From Farysia itapuensis (Eukaryota; Basidiomycota; Ustilaginomycetes; Ustilaginales; Ustilaginaceae), in the NCBI GenBank assembly GCA_023212645.1, contig JALBYC010000011.1, positions 248,001-312,000 on the forward strand: DNA of 64,000 nt. The letters are read 5' to 3'. How positions within the stretch are numbered: position 1 is the first letter of the stretch; each line of letters starts with the position of its first letter. The notes beneath the pieces are model-generated. The model saw only the letters and a program-made list of their open reading frames with translations, was not told the DNA's origin and ran no database searches. The position numbers and the translations under genes were made by a program. This document shows positions 47,940 to 57,900 of the stretch, piece by piece.

Positions 47940-50900
47940 ATGGCCGACGATGGTTACGGCTCTCGCGAAAATCTTCGTCGACGTTCAGCCGCTGGCCAGA
48001 GTGCTGACTCGATCGCACCCGGCGCAGCTGGCTACTATCAGCCCGGTCAGCCCATTGGTTTCCTCAAAGCCCGCGGCACACCATATGAGAAAAAGTACTT
48101 TTCTCGAAAACTAGGTTACTGTTGTCTCTTTCTCGCTCCAGGTGTTCTCCTCGTTACCCTCGCCATCACCCTTCTGCCCGTGTTGTACGCAATCGCCAAC
48201 CATGCCCTTCACACATCTGTTTTGCATGTATACCAGTCCAACATTACGGCACCCGGAAACACCTCGTTCCCATTGACTCTCGAAGGTCAAGTCAAGAAGA
48301 CGGGCATCTTTCCCGCTCATCTCTACTTCCGAGAGCCTGTTCAAGTCTACTGGGTTCTGCCACCAGTGGATGGTCAAGTGGCTTCGCCACAAACATTGAC
48401 CGAAATCAATATTGGCCAGTTCAACCTTGACTACATTGGCGTAGCTGCCGGTCACGGTCGCATCAAGCAAGCCACCAACTTTGAGATCAAGGATGTAGAC
48501 GGCTTTGGTCAGTTCGCCAAGTTCCTCATCTCGCAACCACAGTTCACCTGGAAACTCAACTGTACCAATGTTCACGTCGAGGCGTTCTCCTTCTTGCCGA
48601 CCTACAAGAATCTCGTCTTCAACAAGAACATCATCATCAATGGATTCAACAACTTCGAGGACGTTCAAATCCTTGATTTTCAGTTGCCTGGAGATGATCC
48701 TCAGGGAGGTGTGACTTTGCAGGTCACCACTTCGCTCGTCAACCCCTCGCCATTCGGTGTTCAGCTGGGCACGCTGGATTTGGGCTTGTACTACAAGGGC
48801 ATGTACCTCGGCCCGGCCAGCACCACCAACCTGAATGTGACGGCCGGTCTCAACGTCATCACCCTTGACGGCAGGTTGGTGCCTCACAACGACAATGCTA
48901 CTGAACTCGAATTGCTCGGCGAGCTCTTCACTGGTTACATCAATGGTGATACCCTTCCCACCACTGCTCGAGGTGTATCCGTCACTCAGTCGAGTGGCGA
49001 AAACATTGGATGGCTCTCCACCGGTATCACGGCACTCGAGCTTCAAGTACCCCTCAAAGCTCCTCAGGCTATCAACCCTATCAAAGGCATCGAAATTGGC
49101 TCTCTTGCTCTGATTTACACCCCGGATACAGCTTACTCGCCCACAGCCTTCTCAAGTGCTCTTTCAGCCGCCATTGGATTGCCGTTCGGCTTTACGCTGA
49201 ACATTGTTGACACCGCCAACACCTTCACCATTGAGTACGAGGGCGCGCAGGTGGCAACCGTCAACGGCGCGTATTCCAATTCCTCGACCACCCTGTCGCT
49301 TGTCAGTGCTGGACAAACGGCAGGTACTTTGGATCTCACTCTGCCTCCTACGCCGCTCTCGCTGGTCAATGATACCCAGGCAGCGCGAACCGAGCTAGAG
49401 AATTTCCAAAAGTACTTTACTTTCGGCGATGGAACTGGCATCCGTCTTCAGGGCGCCGCCAAGGCACTCACTGACACGCCCCTTGGTCGAGTTCTTCTGG
49501 ATGGCATTCTCTTTGATGTGCAGAGTGGTATCTTCGGTTTGCGAGGCTTGACTGCTTACCCTACCATCATCAATTCAGTTGATGTTACTGGTGGCAGTTC
49601 TGCCGGTATCGAGCTCTCCGTCGGGACGACTCTGGTCAACCCGTCCAATTTGAACCTCAGTGTGGGTGACAGTGTCTTCCAATTGGTCAACCAGGACGTT
49701 CTCGGTACAGTCACTCTGCCCAATCTTAACCTCATGGTTGGCAGAAATGACATCAACGCCACCTCAGTGTTTGATGCCAATGTCAGTCCTAAGGGTCTCG
49801 AGACACTCAACCGTTTCATTTCGGGCCAGGACACTCAGCTAGACATCAACGGTTTCAGCGGCTCCAGTCAGGTATCATCTCTTGTTCCTGCTCTCTCGCC
49901 CCTCCGATTGAATGCTACGCTCCCTGGTTTGAGGACGACTCTTGTTCGATCTGCCAATTTGACCGTACTCAGCACCACTGGTTACGTCGACAACACGGCG
50001 GATTCGACTGTCTTCTTGGCGAACCCCTTCTCTGCGCCTTTGACGATCACACGCATTCGTTCAAATGTCACCTCGCACGGTATCTTTGTCGCGAGCATCG
50101 ACACGCCCCTCAACTTTGAAGCTCAGGGCCGCGCTGTGACTCAGTCTCCGCCCATTTCTCTTGGCCTGAACCTGTACCCTCCGGACATTTTCGCCCTGGT
50201 CCGAGCTCTTGCCGTCCAGTCTGGTCAGAACCCTGCCTACATCGACGGTATTGTCCAGCTGGGTGGCTACGTTCTCTCGGCCACTAATTCGGCCAACACT
50301 CGACGCTCGCTCCCCGAGGGTGAAGACGAAGCAAGCTTTGACTACGAGGAAGACAATGACGTGGCGCAGACAATCATGGGTGGCGCAAGCAGCGTGGAGA
50401 CGCTTGCAGATGTGTCCAACTGGGCCGAACGCGACGAGCCTAGCCACCGCAGTCTCAAGAAGCGAGACAATCTGTACACCGGCTTCAACCTGCCCTCGTA
50501 CATTGACAGAGCATTCCAGTCGGCCACTGCTAATCTCGAGATTGTATCGGACGCTACTATCGGCGACTACAGCACCACCTTGACTTTCGCCCAGCAGAAC
50601 GTGCCGTTGGGAACCGACAACACATTGAATCTACTCCTACCTGTCTTGGCTGCTCCGATCGTGCAGAAGATCGTCGACAATGCCATCCTCAACATTGACC
50701 GAGTTACAATTTTGGACCCACAGCAGAACACCTTCACGACTGCTTTGCAGGGCACCATCACTAACTCGGGTCCCTTCGATGCCGTCATTGAGTTCACGCA
50801 AGGTCTCAACGTCACCTGGAATGGCCAGTTGCTTGGTCAGATTGCGATGCCCAATGTGTCTCTGGCTGGCGACGTTGGTGCTACCCTCGAGATCGAGGCT

Positions 50901-53900
50901 CAGTTCGCTGTTGCTGACGTCGGATACCTGACTACTTTCACCGAGTATCTGCTGACCGAGCAGAGCTTCGTCTGGAACATTGCTGGTGACGGCCTGCGAG
51001 TTGCCGCTCTCGGCATCGAAGTCGCCGACGTTCAGATCTCGAAGAATGTCATCTTGAGTGCATTCAACGGTTTGCAAAACAGCGTCATCATCAACTCGTT
51101 CGATCTGCCTTCTAACGACCCTGCTGGAGGTATCCATCTTACCGCTGCCACCACCATCTACAACCCGTCTCAAGTCGGTGTTCAGCTCTCGCGATTCGGT
51201 GTCAACCTCGACCGTAACCAGACCTTCATTGGTCCTTCCGCGGCTCAGGACGAGTTTGTTCTGCAGGCTTTGGCCGTCACTACATTGCCTCTGACGGGTC
51301 GACTGGTGCCGCAGACCTCCGACAACGGTTTGGCGATTCTGTCCGAGATCTTTACCCGATTCGTTGCTAATATCAACACCGAAGTGATGGTGTTGGGCGA
51401 CTACGCTGGTCCCGAAAGTGTCTCATGGCTCAACGATGGTATCAAGGTGCTCTCCGTACAGGTGTCTCTCCCCTCGCAGAGTTTCACCGTCATTCGAACC
51501 ATTTCGATCAACCAGATTTCGCTGTTCTTCACGACGCAGTCGGCATGGAGCCCACCCACCAGCTCTAACGCGACACAGTCTGAGTTCTTCATTCCTTTCG
51601 CCTTCCCGATTGACATTCAGCAGGTCGGTGGTGCCTTCATCTCCAATTACCAAGGTCAAGACAATGCGGTCCTGAATATTCCTCTCTCGCCGTCAATCAC
51701 TGATGTCACCGCTCGAATTTTGACGCTCATGTTCAGCAACGTGCCCTTCCAGGTTTACGACAACGCGCATTCCGTCTTCTCGCAATTCCTGGCTGACACT
51801 ACGGCTAACACTCAGGTCACGTTCAATTTGCACGGTAATGCTAACACCAAGGCTAACACTGCTGCCGGTCTCTTGTCCATTGATAACATTCCTTTCAATG
51901 TCGACACGAACCTGTTGGGTCTGCAGAACCTCAACGCCCAGCCTGCGCAAGTCAACAACCTCGATGTGTACCACGGATATCCCAGCTACCTCCAGATCAA
52001 TGTCGACACAACGCTGTTCAACCCGTCTCACATCACCATCGGCACAGGCGATGTCAGCTTTGATCTCTACTTCATGAACCGCATGATTGGCACAGCTGTC
52101 ATTAACGGCTTGGTTTTGGTGCCTGGTACCAACATCATCCCCACCCAGGTCCGATACTCGCCGCAGGGATCTGCTAACGTTGCAGCTGGTCAGCTTTTGC
52201 TCGAGAACTACGTGCAAGGCATTGTCTCCAGTACCATCATCCAGGGTACTACGGGTACTACTCCGATTGAGTCTCTTAAGCAGGCGTTGTCAGGCATCCA
52301 GCTTACTGCCGACATTCCGCCACTCATGCAATTGTTGATCATCGAAGCTCGACTTACCATTCCTCCGAATATCGCACAGAATGGTGGTGTTGCATCAGCT
52401 ACTTTCATGCTACAGAACCCCTTCACGGCTTCTATCAACCTGCAGAGAGTCAAGGCCGATGCTTCGTACGATGGCATCTTCCTCGGAGAGATCAACTCGG
52501 ACTTGACGAGCAACCCGATCTCGGCTCCCGGCCACACTACCATCACGTCGTACCCGCTGCCGTTCAACTTCGACTTGGACCCCAAGAATCTTATCCGATT
52601 CGTTCAGGCGCTTGCGTCGGATAAAGGTGTCGATCTTGGACCTCTGCCACCGCTGTTCGCCCAAGTGCTTGCCCAAGCTTCTACGCAGACCACCATCAGC
52701 CCTTACCCCGACTTCAACCCGCCCAACTGTGTCTCGGGCCAGCAGTTCGACGTTCTGGGCGCGATCTTGCGTGCTTTGCAGGGCTTGACCACCAGACTCG
52801 ACATTGCGTCTACCGTCAAGCTGGATGACTACCAGACCAACCTTGACTTTGTTCAACAACCAGTTCCGACTGACACGGACCAGACAGCTCTCTATCTCCT
52901 TGGTCCTGCTGGTGCTCCGATTGTGCAGAACATTGTCAACCAGGCTGTTCTGACCGTTGGTATTGCCAACATCACTGGTGTGACAAACACTGGCTTTGAC
53001 GTGTCCCTGTCTGGATCTCTGCTCGACACGGGACCCTTTGATGCCTACATCGAGTTCACTGACCCACTGGTCATTACTTGGCAGGGAAGCAACATTGCCG
53101 TGTTGTCGCTGCCACCCATTTGCGCTTTCGCGAACGTGGGTGTCCCCAACCTTGTGACCAGCGGTCACCTGACCATTACCAACCTGGGCAGATTCACCGA
53201 CTTCGCCACCTACATCTTGCACAACCCCAGCTTCCAGTGGACTGTTTCGTCACAGCACTTGACAGTTCGTGCCCTGCACATCACGTACAGCGATGTCATT
53301 ATCTCGAAGAACATCAACTTCCAGGCCTTCAATGGCTTGCCAGGTGTTTCGACGTACGGCTTCGACATTTATGGCCAGACTAGCAACTCGTTGCTTATCA
53401 GGACCGGTACGCTCATTCCGTCGCCCGCGACATTGGGTATTCAGCTGGACACCGCCAACTTCGAGATCTTCTTCATGGGCACTGACATCGGTCCGATCCA
53501 CTCGACAGATCTGTTCCTGGCTGCCGTTAGCACCACGAACACGACGTTATCGGGCTCCATCACTGCCAAGTCTGGACGAGATCTGGCAAACACCGGTGTT
53601 CTGTTTACCAAGTTCTTGCAAGGCATCACACAAACTCTGCAGGTTACCGGTGTTTCGGTCGTCACTCAAGCCAACGGTAACCAGCCCGTCAACTGGCTGT
53701 CGACTGCTTTCAAGACGCTTACTATTGATGTATCGCTACCTGGTCAGATCTACCAGATCATCTTCTCGATCACGATTTCGGATCTTACGGTGTTCATCAA
53801 TGGCAACCCTGCAGACTCGTACACAATTCCTTCGAGCACGAACCAGACTGTTGCTACGTTTGCCAATCCCTTCATGTTCAGTTTGCAGCCTATCCAGGCA

Positions 53901-55754
53901 GCACCCCACATTCGTCTGTCCTACGCTGGTGGAGACACGGCAACGCTGGATCTGCCTTTGCTCAACGTACAAGCTGGAACTTCCACGGGACCGACGGATC
54001 TCGAGTCTCTGCAGCTCATGTGGACTCGACAGCCAATCGTTGCTCAGGACCATGCCAACTTCCAGGCCTTCTTTGCCCAGCTGACTGACAAAGACCGTGG
54101 TACTTTCGGTCTTTCCGGTGGCACTGATGTCGTTGCCAAGACTGTTATCGGCAATATCCCTATTGATGGCATTCCGTTCAATGTGACCACGTCACTGGCT
54201 GGTATTGCAAGCTTCAACGGTGTGACAACGCTCTCGGATGTAACTGTCAGCAGCGGTGCGCCTGCCTTCCTCTGGGTCCCGCTCAAAGTCTTGCTGTTCA
54301 ACCCGTCCAACCTTACGGTGTTCACCAACGAAGTCTTCCTTCCCGTCCTGTTCTCTGGCGTTGTCGTTGGTAAGGCTGAGATCCCTGTCTTGGGTCTTAT
54401 ACCTGGCAACAACCTGGTACAGTCGTACTTCTACTACGAGCCTGCCAACGCCAACGACTCAACGGCCGAGCGCCTTCTGCAGACGTACGTGCAGCCATCT
54501 TTGTCGGACGGTACTTCGGCTCAGCAGGCAGACCTCACCATTGATGGCTCGCAAGGTCCTCAGACTAACCTGACGCCTTACGATTCGCTTCGACCTGCCT
54601 TGGCCGGTGTCAAGCTGACCACTACGTTGCAAGGTATCGCTTCCCGCATCGTGACACAGATTGATGTGTTCTTGACGGCACAGACGCTTATCAGTGGTCT
54701 CCCGGGCCTGTTGCCAGGTCTGCTGGGTCTTCCCAACATCACCATCCCTGGCACCGGCACCAGTACAGGCTATCCTGTTGTGGAAATCGACATCCACGCC
54801 CAGAACGAGCTGTATACCAACTTGTACCTGGTGGCTCTGCAGACCTCTGCCAAGGTTGCCGGCAGCACGCCCAAGGATGCCAGCAATCCAGATGCCCAGG
54901 TGTCCTACACTTTCCCCGACGGAGGCTTCGCAATCCCCGCCCGAGGTTCTGCAACATCTGGTCGAATCCCCAACGTTATCCTTCCCAAGGGACTCGCACA
55001 ATCTTTGGGTGTCATCGGCAAGAATTTGGACATCTACAACAACATCCCCGTTCGTCTTGGTCAGAGTGTTACAGACAGCTACCTGGCGCCAGGTCTAGAG
55101 TACGACGAGCTGAACATTTACACGACATACTCGATATCGCTCGGCAATCTGAGTCTTCCGCTGACCGGCCCCATCAATTCCATTGGAGATCTGCTGGGCC
55201 AGCTCGGAATGACAGTTGAACAACTGCTAGGAGCGCTGGGCACCGACATCAGCCAGCTACTTCCCGATATTGCTAGTATCCTTGGTCAGGCAGCCTCTGG
55301 TAACTTGATTGGCGCACTGTCTTCGACTGAAAAGACGTTGGTGTGCACGTTGGCGCCGCTCGCATCGGCTGCACTGGGCTCTGCACTGAACAACGTTCTC
55401 TCTCAAGGTGGTTGTCCAGGCGCGACGACTTCCTCTTCGGCTGTATCATCGACGGCGACCAGCTCGAATATCGTCTCTTCGGCAGCTGCAGCCGTCACTT
55501 CAGCAGCAGGTGCAGTGACATCAGCAGCAGGTGCAGTGACATCGGCAGCGGGCGCTGTCACATCTGCCGCCGGCGGTGCAGTCAGCCAGGCAACCGCAGC
55601 TCTCAACTCCATAGCAGGCGGTGGTAGTGGAAGCTCGGCAACAGGCTCCGACGGAGGCCTCCTGGGTAACTTGCTCCCCTCCCGTCGAGACCAGGCCAAC
55701 GTCCCCGCACCAACAACACTGGACACTTTCAAGAGACTCTGGCCAGAGATGTAA
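47940..55754 (+). CDS. Giant single-pass membrane protein, three DUF3712-like modules, 2604 aa
   Basis: The ATG at 47940 (ACCATGG context) leads a 50-residue cytosolic head, one membrane segment (about 58-85, FLAPGVLLVTLAITLLPVLYA) and a lumenal or outside region of 2500 residues. Three long homologous modules are visible. Marker lines are FLISQPQFTWKL (about 200), YLLTEQSFVWNI (about 1003) and YILHNPSFQWTV (about 1757), each followed by KNIIINGFNN, KNVILSAFNG or KNINFQAFNG, and by NPSPFGVQL-type strands. The beta-rich content with AGLNVITLDGRL-type repeats fits DUF3712, of the LEA2-like group. Many Asn-x-Ser/Thr sites are present. A KKR site (about 842) stands in the acidic linker between modules 1 and 2. 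The Ala/Ser end carries a 7-residue repeat. Function unknown. Confidence 0.85.
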   Translation: MADDGYGSRENLRRRSAAGQSADSIAPGAAGYYQPGQPIGFLKARGTPYEKKYFSRKLGYCCLFLAPGVLLVTLAITLLPVLYAIANHALHTSVLHVYQSNITAPGNTSFPLTLEGQVKKTGIFPAHLYFREPVQVYWVLPPVDGQVASPQTLTEINIGQFNLDYIGVAAGHGRIKQATNFEIKDVDGFGQFAKFLISQPQFTWKLNCTNVHVEAFSFLPTYKNLVFNKNIIINGFNNFEDVQILDFQLPGDDPQGGVTLQVTTSLVNPSPFGVQLGTLDLGLYYKGMYLGPASTTNLNVTAGLNVITLDGRLVPHNDNATELELLGELFTGYINGDTLPTTARGVSVTQSSGENIGWLSTGITALELQVPLKAPQAINPIKGIEIGSLALIYTPDTAYSPTAFSSALSAAIGLPFGFTLNIVDTANTFTIEYEGAQVATVNGAYSNSSTTLSLVSAGQTAGTLDLTLPPTPLSLVNDTQAARTELENFQKYFTFGDGTGIRLQGAAKALTDTPLGRVLLDGILFDVQSGIFGLRGLTAYPTIINSVDVTGGSSAGIELSVGTTLVNPSNLNLSVGDSVFQLVNQDVLGTVTLPNLNLMVGRNDINATSVFDANVSPKGLETLNRFISGQDTQLDINGFSGSSQVSSLVPALSPLRLNATLPGLRTTLVRSANLTVLSTTGYVDNTADSTVFLANPFSAPLTITRIRSNVTSHGIFVASIDTPLNFEAQGRAVTQSPPISLGLNLYPPDIFALVRALAVQSGQNPAYIDGIVQLGGYVLSATNSANTRRSLPEGEDEASFDYEEDNDVAQTIMGGASSVETLADVSNWAERDEPSHRSLKKRDNLYTGFNLPSYIDRAFQSATANLEIVSDATIGDYSTTLTFAQQNVPLGTDNTLNLLLPVLAAPIVQKIVDNAILNIDRVTILDPQQNTFTTALQGTITNSGPFDAVIEFTQGLNVTWNGQLLGQIAMPNVSLAGDVGATLEIEAQFAVADVGYLTTFTEYLLTEQSFVWNIAGDGLRVAALGIEVADVQISKNVILSAFNGLQNSVIINSFDLPSNDPAGGIHLTAATTIYNPSQVGVQLSRFGVNLDRNQTFIGPSAAQDEFVLQALAVTTLPLTGRLVPQTSDNGLAILSEIFTRFVANINTEVMVLGDYAGPESVSWLNDGIKVLSVQVSLPSQSFTVIRTISINQISLFFTTQSAWSPPTSSNATQSEFFIPFAFPIDIQQVGGAFISNYQGQDNAVLNIPLSPSITDVTARILTLMFSNVPFQVYDNAHSVFSQFLADTTANTQVTFNLHGNANTKANTAAGLLSIDNIPFNVDTNLLGLQNLNAQPAQVNNLDVYHGYPSYLQINVDTTLFNPSHITIGTGDVSFDLYFMNRMIGTAVINGLVLVPGTNIIPTQVRYSPQGSANVAAGQLLLENYVQGIVSSTIIQGTTGTTPIESLKQALSGIQLTADIPPLMQLLIIEARLTIPPNIAQNGGVASATFMLQNPFTASINLQRVKADASYDGIFLGEINSDLTSNPISAPGHTTITSYPLPFNFDLDPKNLIRFVQALASDKGVDLGPLPPLFAQVLAQASTQTTISPYPDFNPPNCVSGQQFDVLGAILRALQGLTTRLDIASTVKLDDYQTNLDFVQQPVPTDTDQTALYLLGPAGAPIVQNIVNQAVLTVGIANITGVTNTGFDVSLSGSLLDTGPFDAYIEFTDPLVITWQGSNIAVLSLPPICAFANVGVPNLVTSGHLTITNLGRFTDFATYILHNPSFQWTVSSQHLTVRALHITYSDVIISKNINFQAFNGLPGVSTYGFDIYGQTSNSLLIRTGTLIPSPATLGIQLDTANFEIFFMGTDIGPIHSTDLFLAAVSTTNTTLSGSITAKSGRDLANTGVLFTKFLQGITQTLQVTGVSVVTQANGNQPVNWLSTAFKTLTIDVSLPGQIYQIIFSITISDLTVFINGNPADSYTIPSSTNQTVATFANPFMFSLQPIQAAPHIRLSYAGGDTATLDLPLLNVQAGTSTGPTDLESLQLMWTRQPIVAQDHANFQAFFAQLTDKDRGTFGLSGGTDVVAKTVIGNIPIDGIPFNVTTSLAGIASFNGVTTLSDVTVSSGAPAFLWVPLKVLLFNPSNLTVFTNEVFLPVLFSGVVVGKAEIPVLGLIPGNNLVQSYFYYEPANANDSTAERLLQTYVQPSLSDGTSAQQADLTIDGSQGPQTNLTPYDSLRPALAGVKLTTTLQGIASRIVTQIDVFLTAQTLISGLPGLLPGLLGLPNITIPGTGTSTGYPVVEIDIHAQNELYTNLYLVALQTSAKVAGSTPKDASNPDAQVSYTFPDGGFAIPARGSATSGRIPNVILPKGLAQSLGVIGKNLDIYNNIPVRLGQSVTDSYLAPGLEYDELNIYTTYSISLGNLSLPLTGPINSIGDLLGQLGMTVEQLLGALGTDISQLLPDIASILGQAASGNLIGALSSTEKTLVCTLAPLASAALGSALNNVLSQGGCPGATTSSSAVSSTATSSNIVSSAAAAVTSAAGAVTSAAGAVTSAAGAVTSAAGGAVSQATAALNSIAGGGSGSSATGSDGGLLGNLLPSRRDQANVPAPTTLDTFKRLWPEM
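55491..55574 (+). repeat. Four 21-bp tandem repeats coding AVTSAAG
   Basis: Copies start at 55491, 55512, 55533 and 55554 and code the heptapeptide Ala-Val-Thr-Ser-Ala-Ala-Gly. They lie in the Ser/Ala-rich C-terminal tail of the giant protein. The later copies vary at third positions. Confidence 0.9.
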
Positions 55755-56214
55755 ATACCGAGAGCGCTTCCCTTTGCGACTCACCCCTTACACTCTTGAC
55801 CGACCCCACGCTCCTTCCACTCCCCCCGCCCTTCTGTTTAAAGCTAAAAGGTCTTCCGCAAGCGGAAACGTCTTGTTCCGCCGCATCCTATTAGCACTGT
55901 CTTTCCTTTCCCCCTCCTCTGTCTGCTGTGATCTCTTTATTTTATGTTATCTTGTTCCGCCGTGCTTTTCCGCGTGTGTCCTTTCTCCGGTTTCGGCTGA
56001 GCTTGCTCGCTTGTGCGCCTATGCTCGTTGCCACTTACTCCCATCAATCTCAGAAAGTGGTTGGAACAGACAGACTAGAAATTTGTTTGGGCGCATGAAC
56101 CGTGACATTTGGCTTAAGATAAGTGAAGAGAAAAGATGGAGAAAAAGTGCTGGTATCGACTTTGCATTGAAAGGCGAGACGGGTGCAAGAATTGGGAGAG
56201 AGCGATGATTGCGC
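55755..56214. other. Convergent 3' region between the giant gene and the coiled-coil gene
   Basis: 460 bases with no supported gene; both 3' UTRs lie here. T-rich stretches (for example near 55915-55950) may carry polyadenylation signals. Confidence 0.4.
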
Positions 56215-57792
56215 TCATGCGTCGTCGTGTAGCTCGTCAGTCTCCTCTGCCTTGGACGTAGGAGGATCAGGCGAGGGGTCGGCTACTGCCTTGGCAGGGA
56301 CAATGTCGTCTCTGGCTGCCCTCGTGCTGCCCTCTGCGCCATTGGAGGCAGCGACGGCAGAGTCGACGTTGTGTGCCGAGCCTTCGTCGTGCAAAGTGGC
56401 GCCGGTCCTGGTCTCTATTTCGCGCACACGTGCTTCGAGTTCTCGAACACGGCCTTCCCACTGGACGCGTTCTTCACGCACTCTTCGCTCCACAGTGTCC
56501 TCCAACACGCGTCGACTGGACTGTAGAGTCTGGAGTAACGTGTTGGATCGCCTGATCTGGTCTTCGAGAGTGGCCTTGAGTGTGCGGCTGTCGTGCAGCG
56601 AGTCGTAGAAATCGGAGAAGAGTGATAGGAAATGTGACTTGGACGAGGGCGGGGAACGTAGATGGTCCGGTAGACGCGCAGTCATAGGTGGATTGGGCAG
56701 ATTACGGGCAGGACCGCCAGGACCGCGTGCGAATTGAGTCGTGTGATAGGCAGGTGATGGCAAAGTCGCTGTCTGTGGGACGTAGCCGGGGCCCATACGT
56801 GAAGCGGGAGCGTGACGGGCCAGAGGATTAGCCGTATGGGGTAAATCGGGCATGCGCGTTTCTCGAAGGCCGAGTGCATCATCGCGCTCGTCTCGTCGAA
56901 ACGAGTCTGTGTGCTCGGCAAGTCGACCGCCCGACACGGCGCGCTGCTCAGGGCGAATAGCAGAGAGATGTGCAGCAGGTGCAGGGTAGCGTTGAGACTG
57001 ATCAAATGGCATGACGGGCTGATCGCGACTGTCACTGCCAAAGGTGATCTTTTGCGGTGGTGCACTTTTGGCGATTGCCTGTCCCTTTATTAGGGCATGC
57101 GAGTCAAAGGCCGAGCTAGAGCCCGTGTCGATGTGCAGACGACTTGCTTTCGCCTGGGCTGCGTCGCCTCTTCGTCGAGCTAGACCGGGTACAGATGGAC
57201 TGTGCTCGCCATCATATAGAGGGGAGAGAACGGATGGTCGAGGAGCAGGCGCAGGCGCATCTTGCATAGGAGGAAGCGGACCACCACCTGTTCCTGGCGA
57301 ACGTCCGGCGCGATCGAGAGGAGACATTCTGCCGTTCGATCGTGGAGGGTTGGCACCGTTAGAAGGTGATCGAGAACCGTCGAGGTATGCATCGCGTTCG
57401 TCGAGGTATCGCTGATTGGAGCGTGGAGGCATAGGTGGAAGCTCGTTCCTTCGAAAGGAAGGTGATCTTGAGCTAGGGCCAAGGTCTTCGCGGCGACGAT
57501 CATCGCGTTCGGGACCGTCGGCTAGACGTCGACGCTTGAGAGCTCCAGCTGATGCTTCGTCTTGCATGACTGAGTCGTCAGATGGAGGGAAATGGCCGAT
57601 GGAAGGCAACTGAGAACGTGGACTATTGGGATTGCGAACAGCGTTGAAATCTGGACGCTGATCGTAACTGGCAGAGGTAGGAGTATCAGGATCGTACGTG
57701 GGTCGAAACCTCGATTCAGCTTCGTCGACGTCAATTCGTCGTTTTCTTTCTATCCAGAGGTCTCGAGAACGATCGACAGGCTCTTCATGCAT
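56215..57792 (-). CDS. Disordered protein with a C-terminal coiled coil, 525 aa
   Basis: The ATG at 57792 is the first in frame. Residues 1-380 are disordered, rich in Arg, Asp, Pro and Ser (for example RSPSFRRNELPPMPPR). Near 387-470 is the only ordered part: FLSLFSDFYDSLHDSRTLK then a leucine/arginine heptad helix (LEDQIRRSNTLLQTLQSS, VERRVREERVQWEGRVRELEARVREIE). The stretch with a Phe-Tyr-Asp-Ser-Leu core looks like a conserved fungal motif, but the family is not recognised. The tail is Ala/Asp-rich. The upstream leader probably contains a 65-nt intron. A chromatin or nuclear role would be only a guess. Confidence 0.72.
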   Translation of the reverse strand: MHEEPVDRSRDLWIERKRRIDVDEAESRFRPTYDPDTPTSASYDQRPDFNAVRNPNSPRSQLPSIGHFPPSDDSVMQDEASAGALKRRRLADGPERDDRRREDLGPSSRSPSFRRNELPPMPPRSNQRYLDERDAYLDGSRSPSNGANPPRSNGRMSPLDRAGRSPGTGGGPLPPMQDAPAPAPRPSVLSPLYDGEHSPSVPGLARRRGDAAQAKASRLHIDTGSSSAFDSHALIKGQAIAKSAPPQKITFGSDSRDQPVMPFDQSQRYPAPAAHLSAIRPEQRAVSGGRLAEHTDSFRRDERDDALGLRETRMPDLPHTANPLARHAPASRMGPGYVPQTATLPSPAYHTTQFARGPGGPARNLPNPPMTARLPDHLRSPPSSKSHFLSLFSDFYDSLHDSRTLKATLEDQIRRSNTLLQTLQSSRRVLEDTVERRVREERVQWEGRVRELEARVREIETRTGATLHDEGSAHNVDSAVAASNGAEGSTRAARDDIVPAKAVADPSPDPPTSKAEETDELHDDA

Positions 57793-57835
57793 AGTATTGG
57801 AGGGGAAACAGGTGAAGTCGAAGAGGATGCGAAAG

Positions 57836-57900
57836 CTGTTGACGGAAGAAGCGAGTCAGTACGATGGGCTTGGAGGACCACGTGAGACTGCTGTACGTAC
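57836..57900 (-). other. Predicted 5' UTR intron of the coiled-coil gene (65 nt)
   Basis: On the minus strand it starts GTACGT, has the branch-like TACTGACTC and ends CAACAG, 43 bases above the ATG at 57792. It has the same signals and length as the confirmed coding introns of this window. Confidence 0.55.

Noticed and set aside
52410..53222. Long antisense frames over the giant DUF3712 gene (also near 48111-49046 and 51693-52217)
   Set aside because: They arise from third-position bias of the real gene, overlap it fully and show no family likeness.
53269..54084. A 271-codon frame on the same strand but shifted inside the giant gene
   Set aside because: It is a Ser/Arg-rich shadow of the module 3 coding sequence, without start context.
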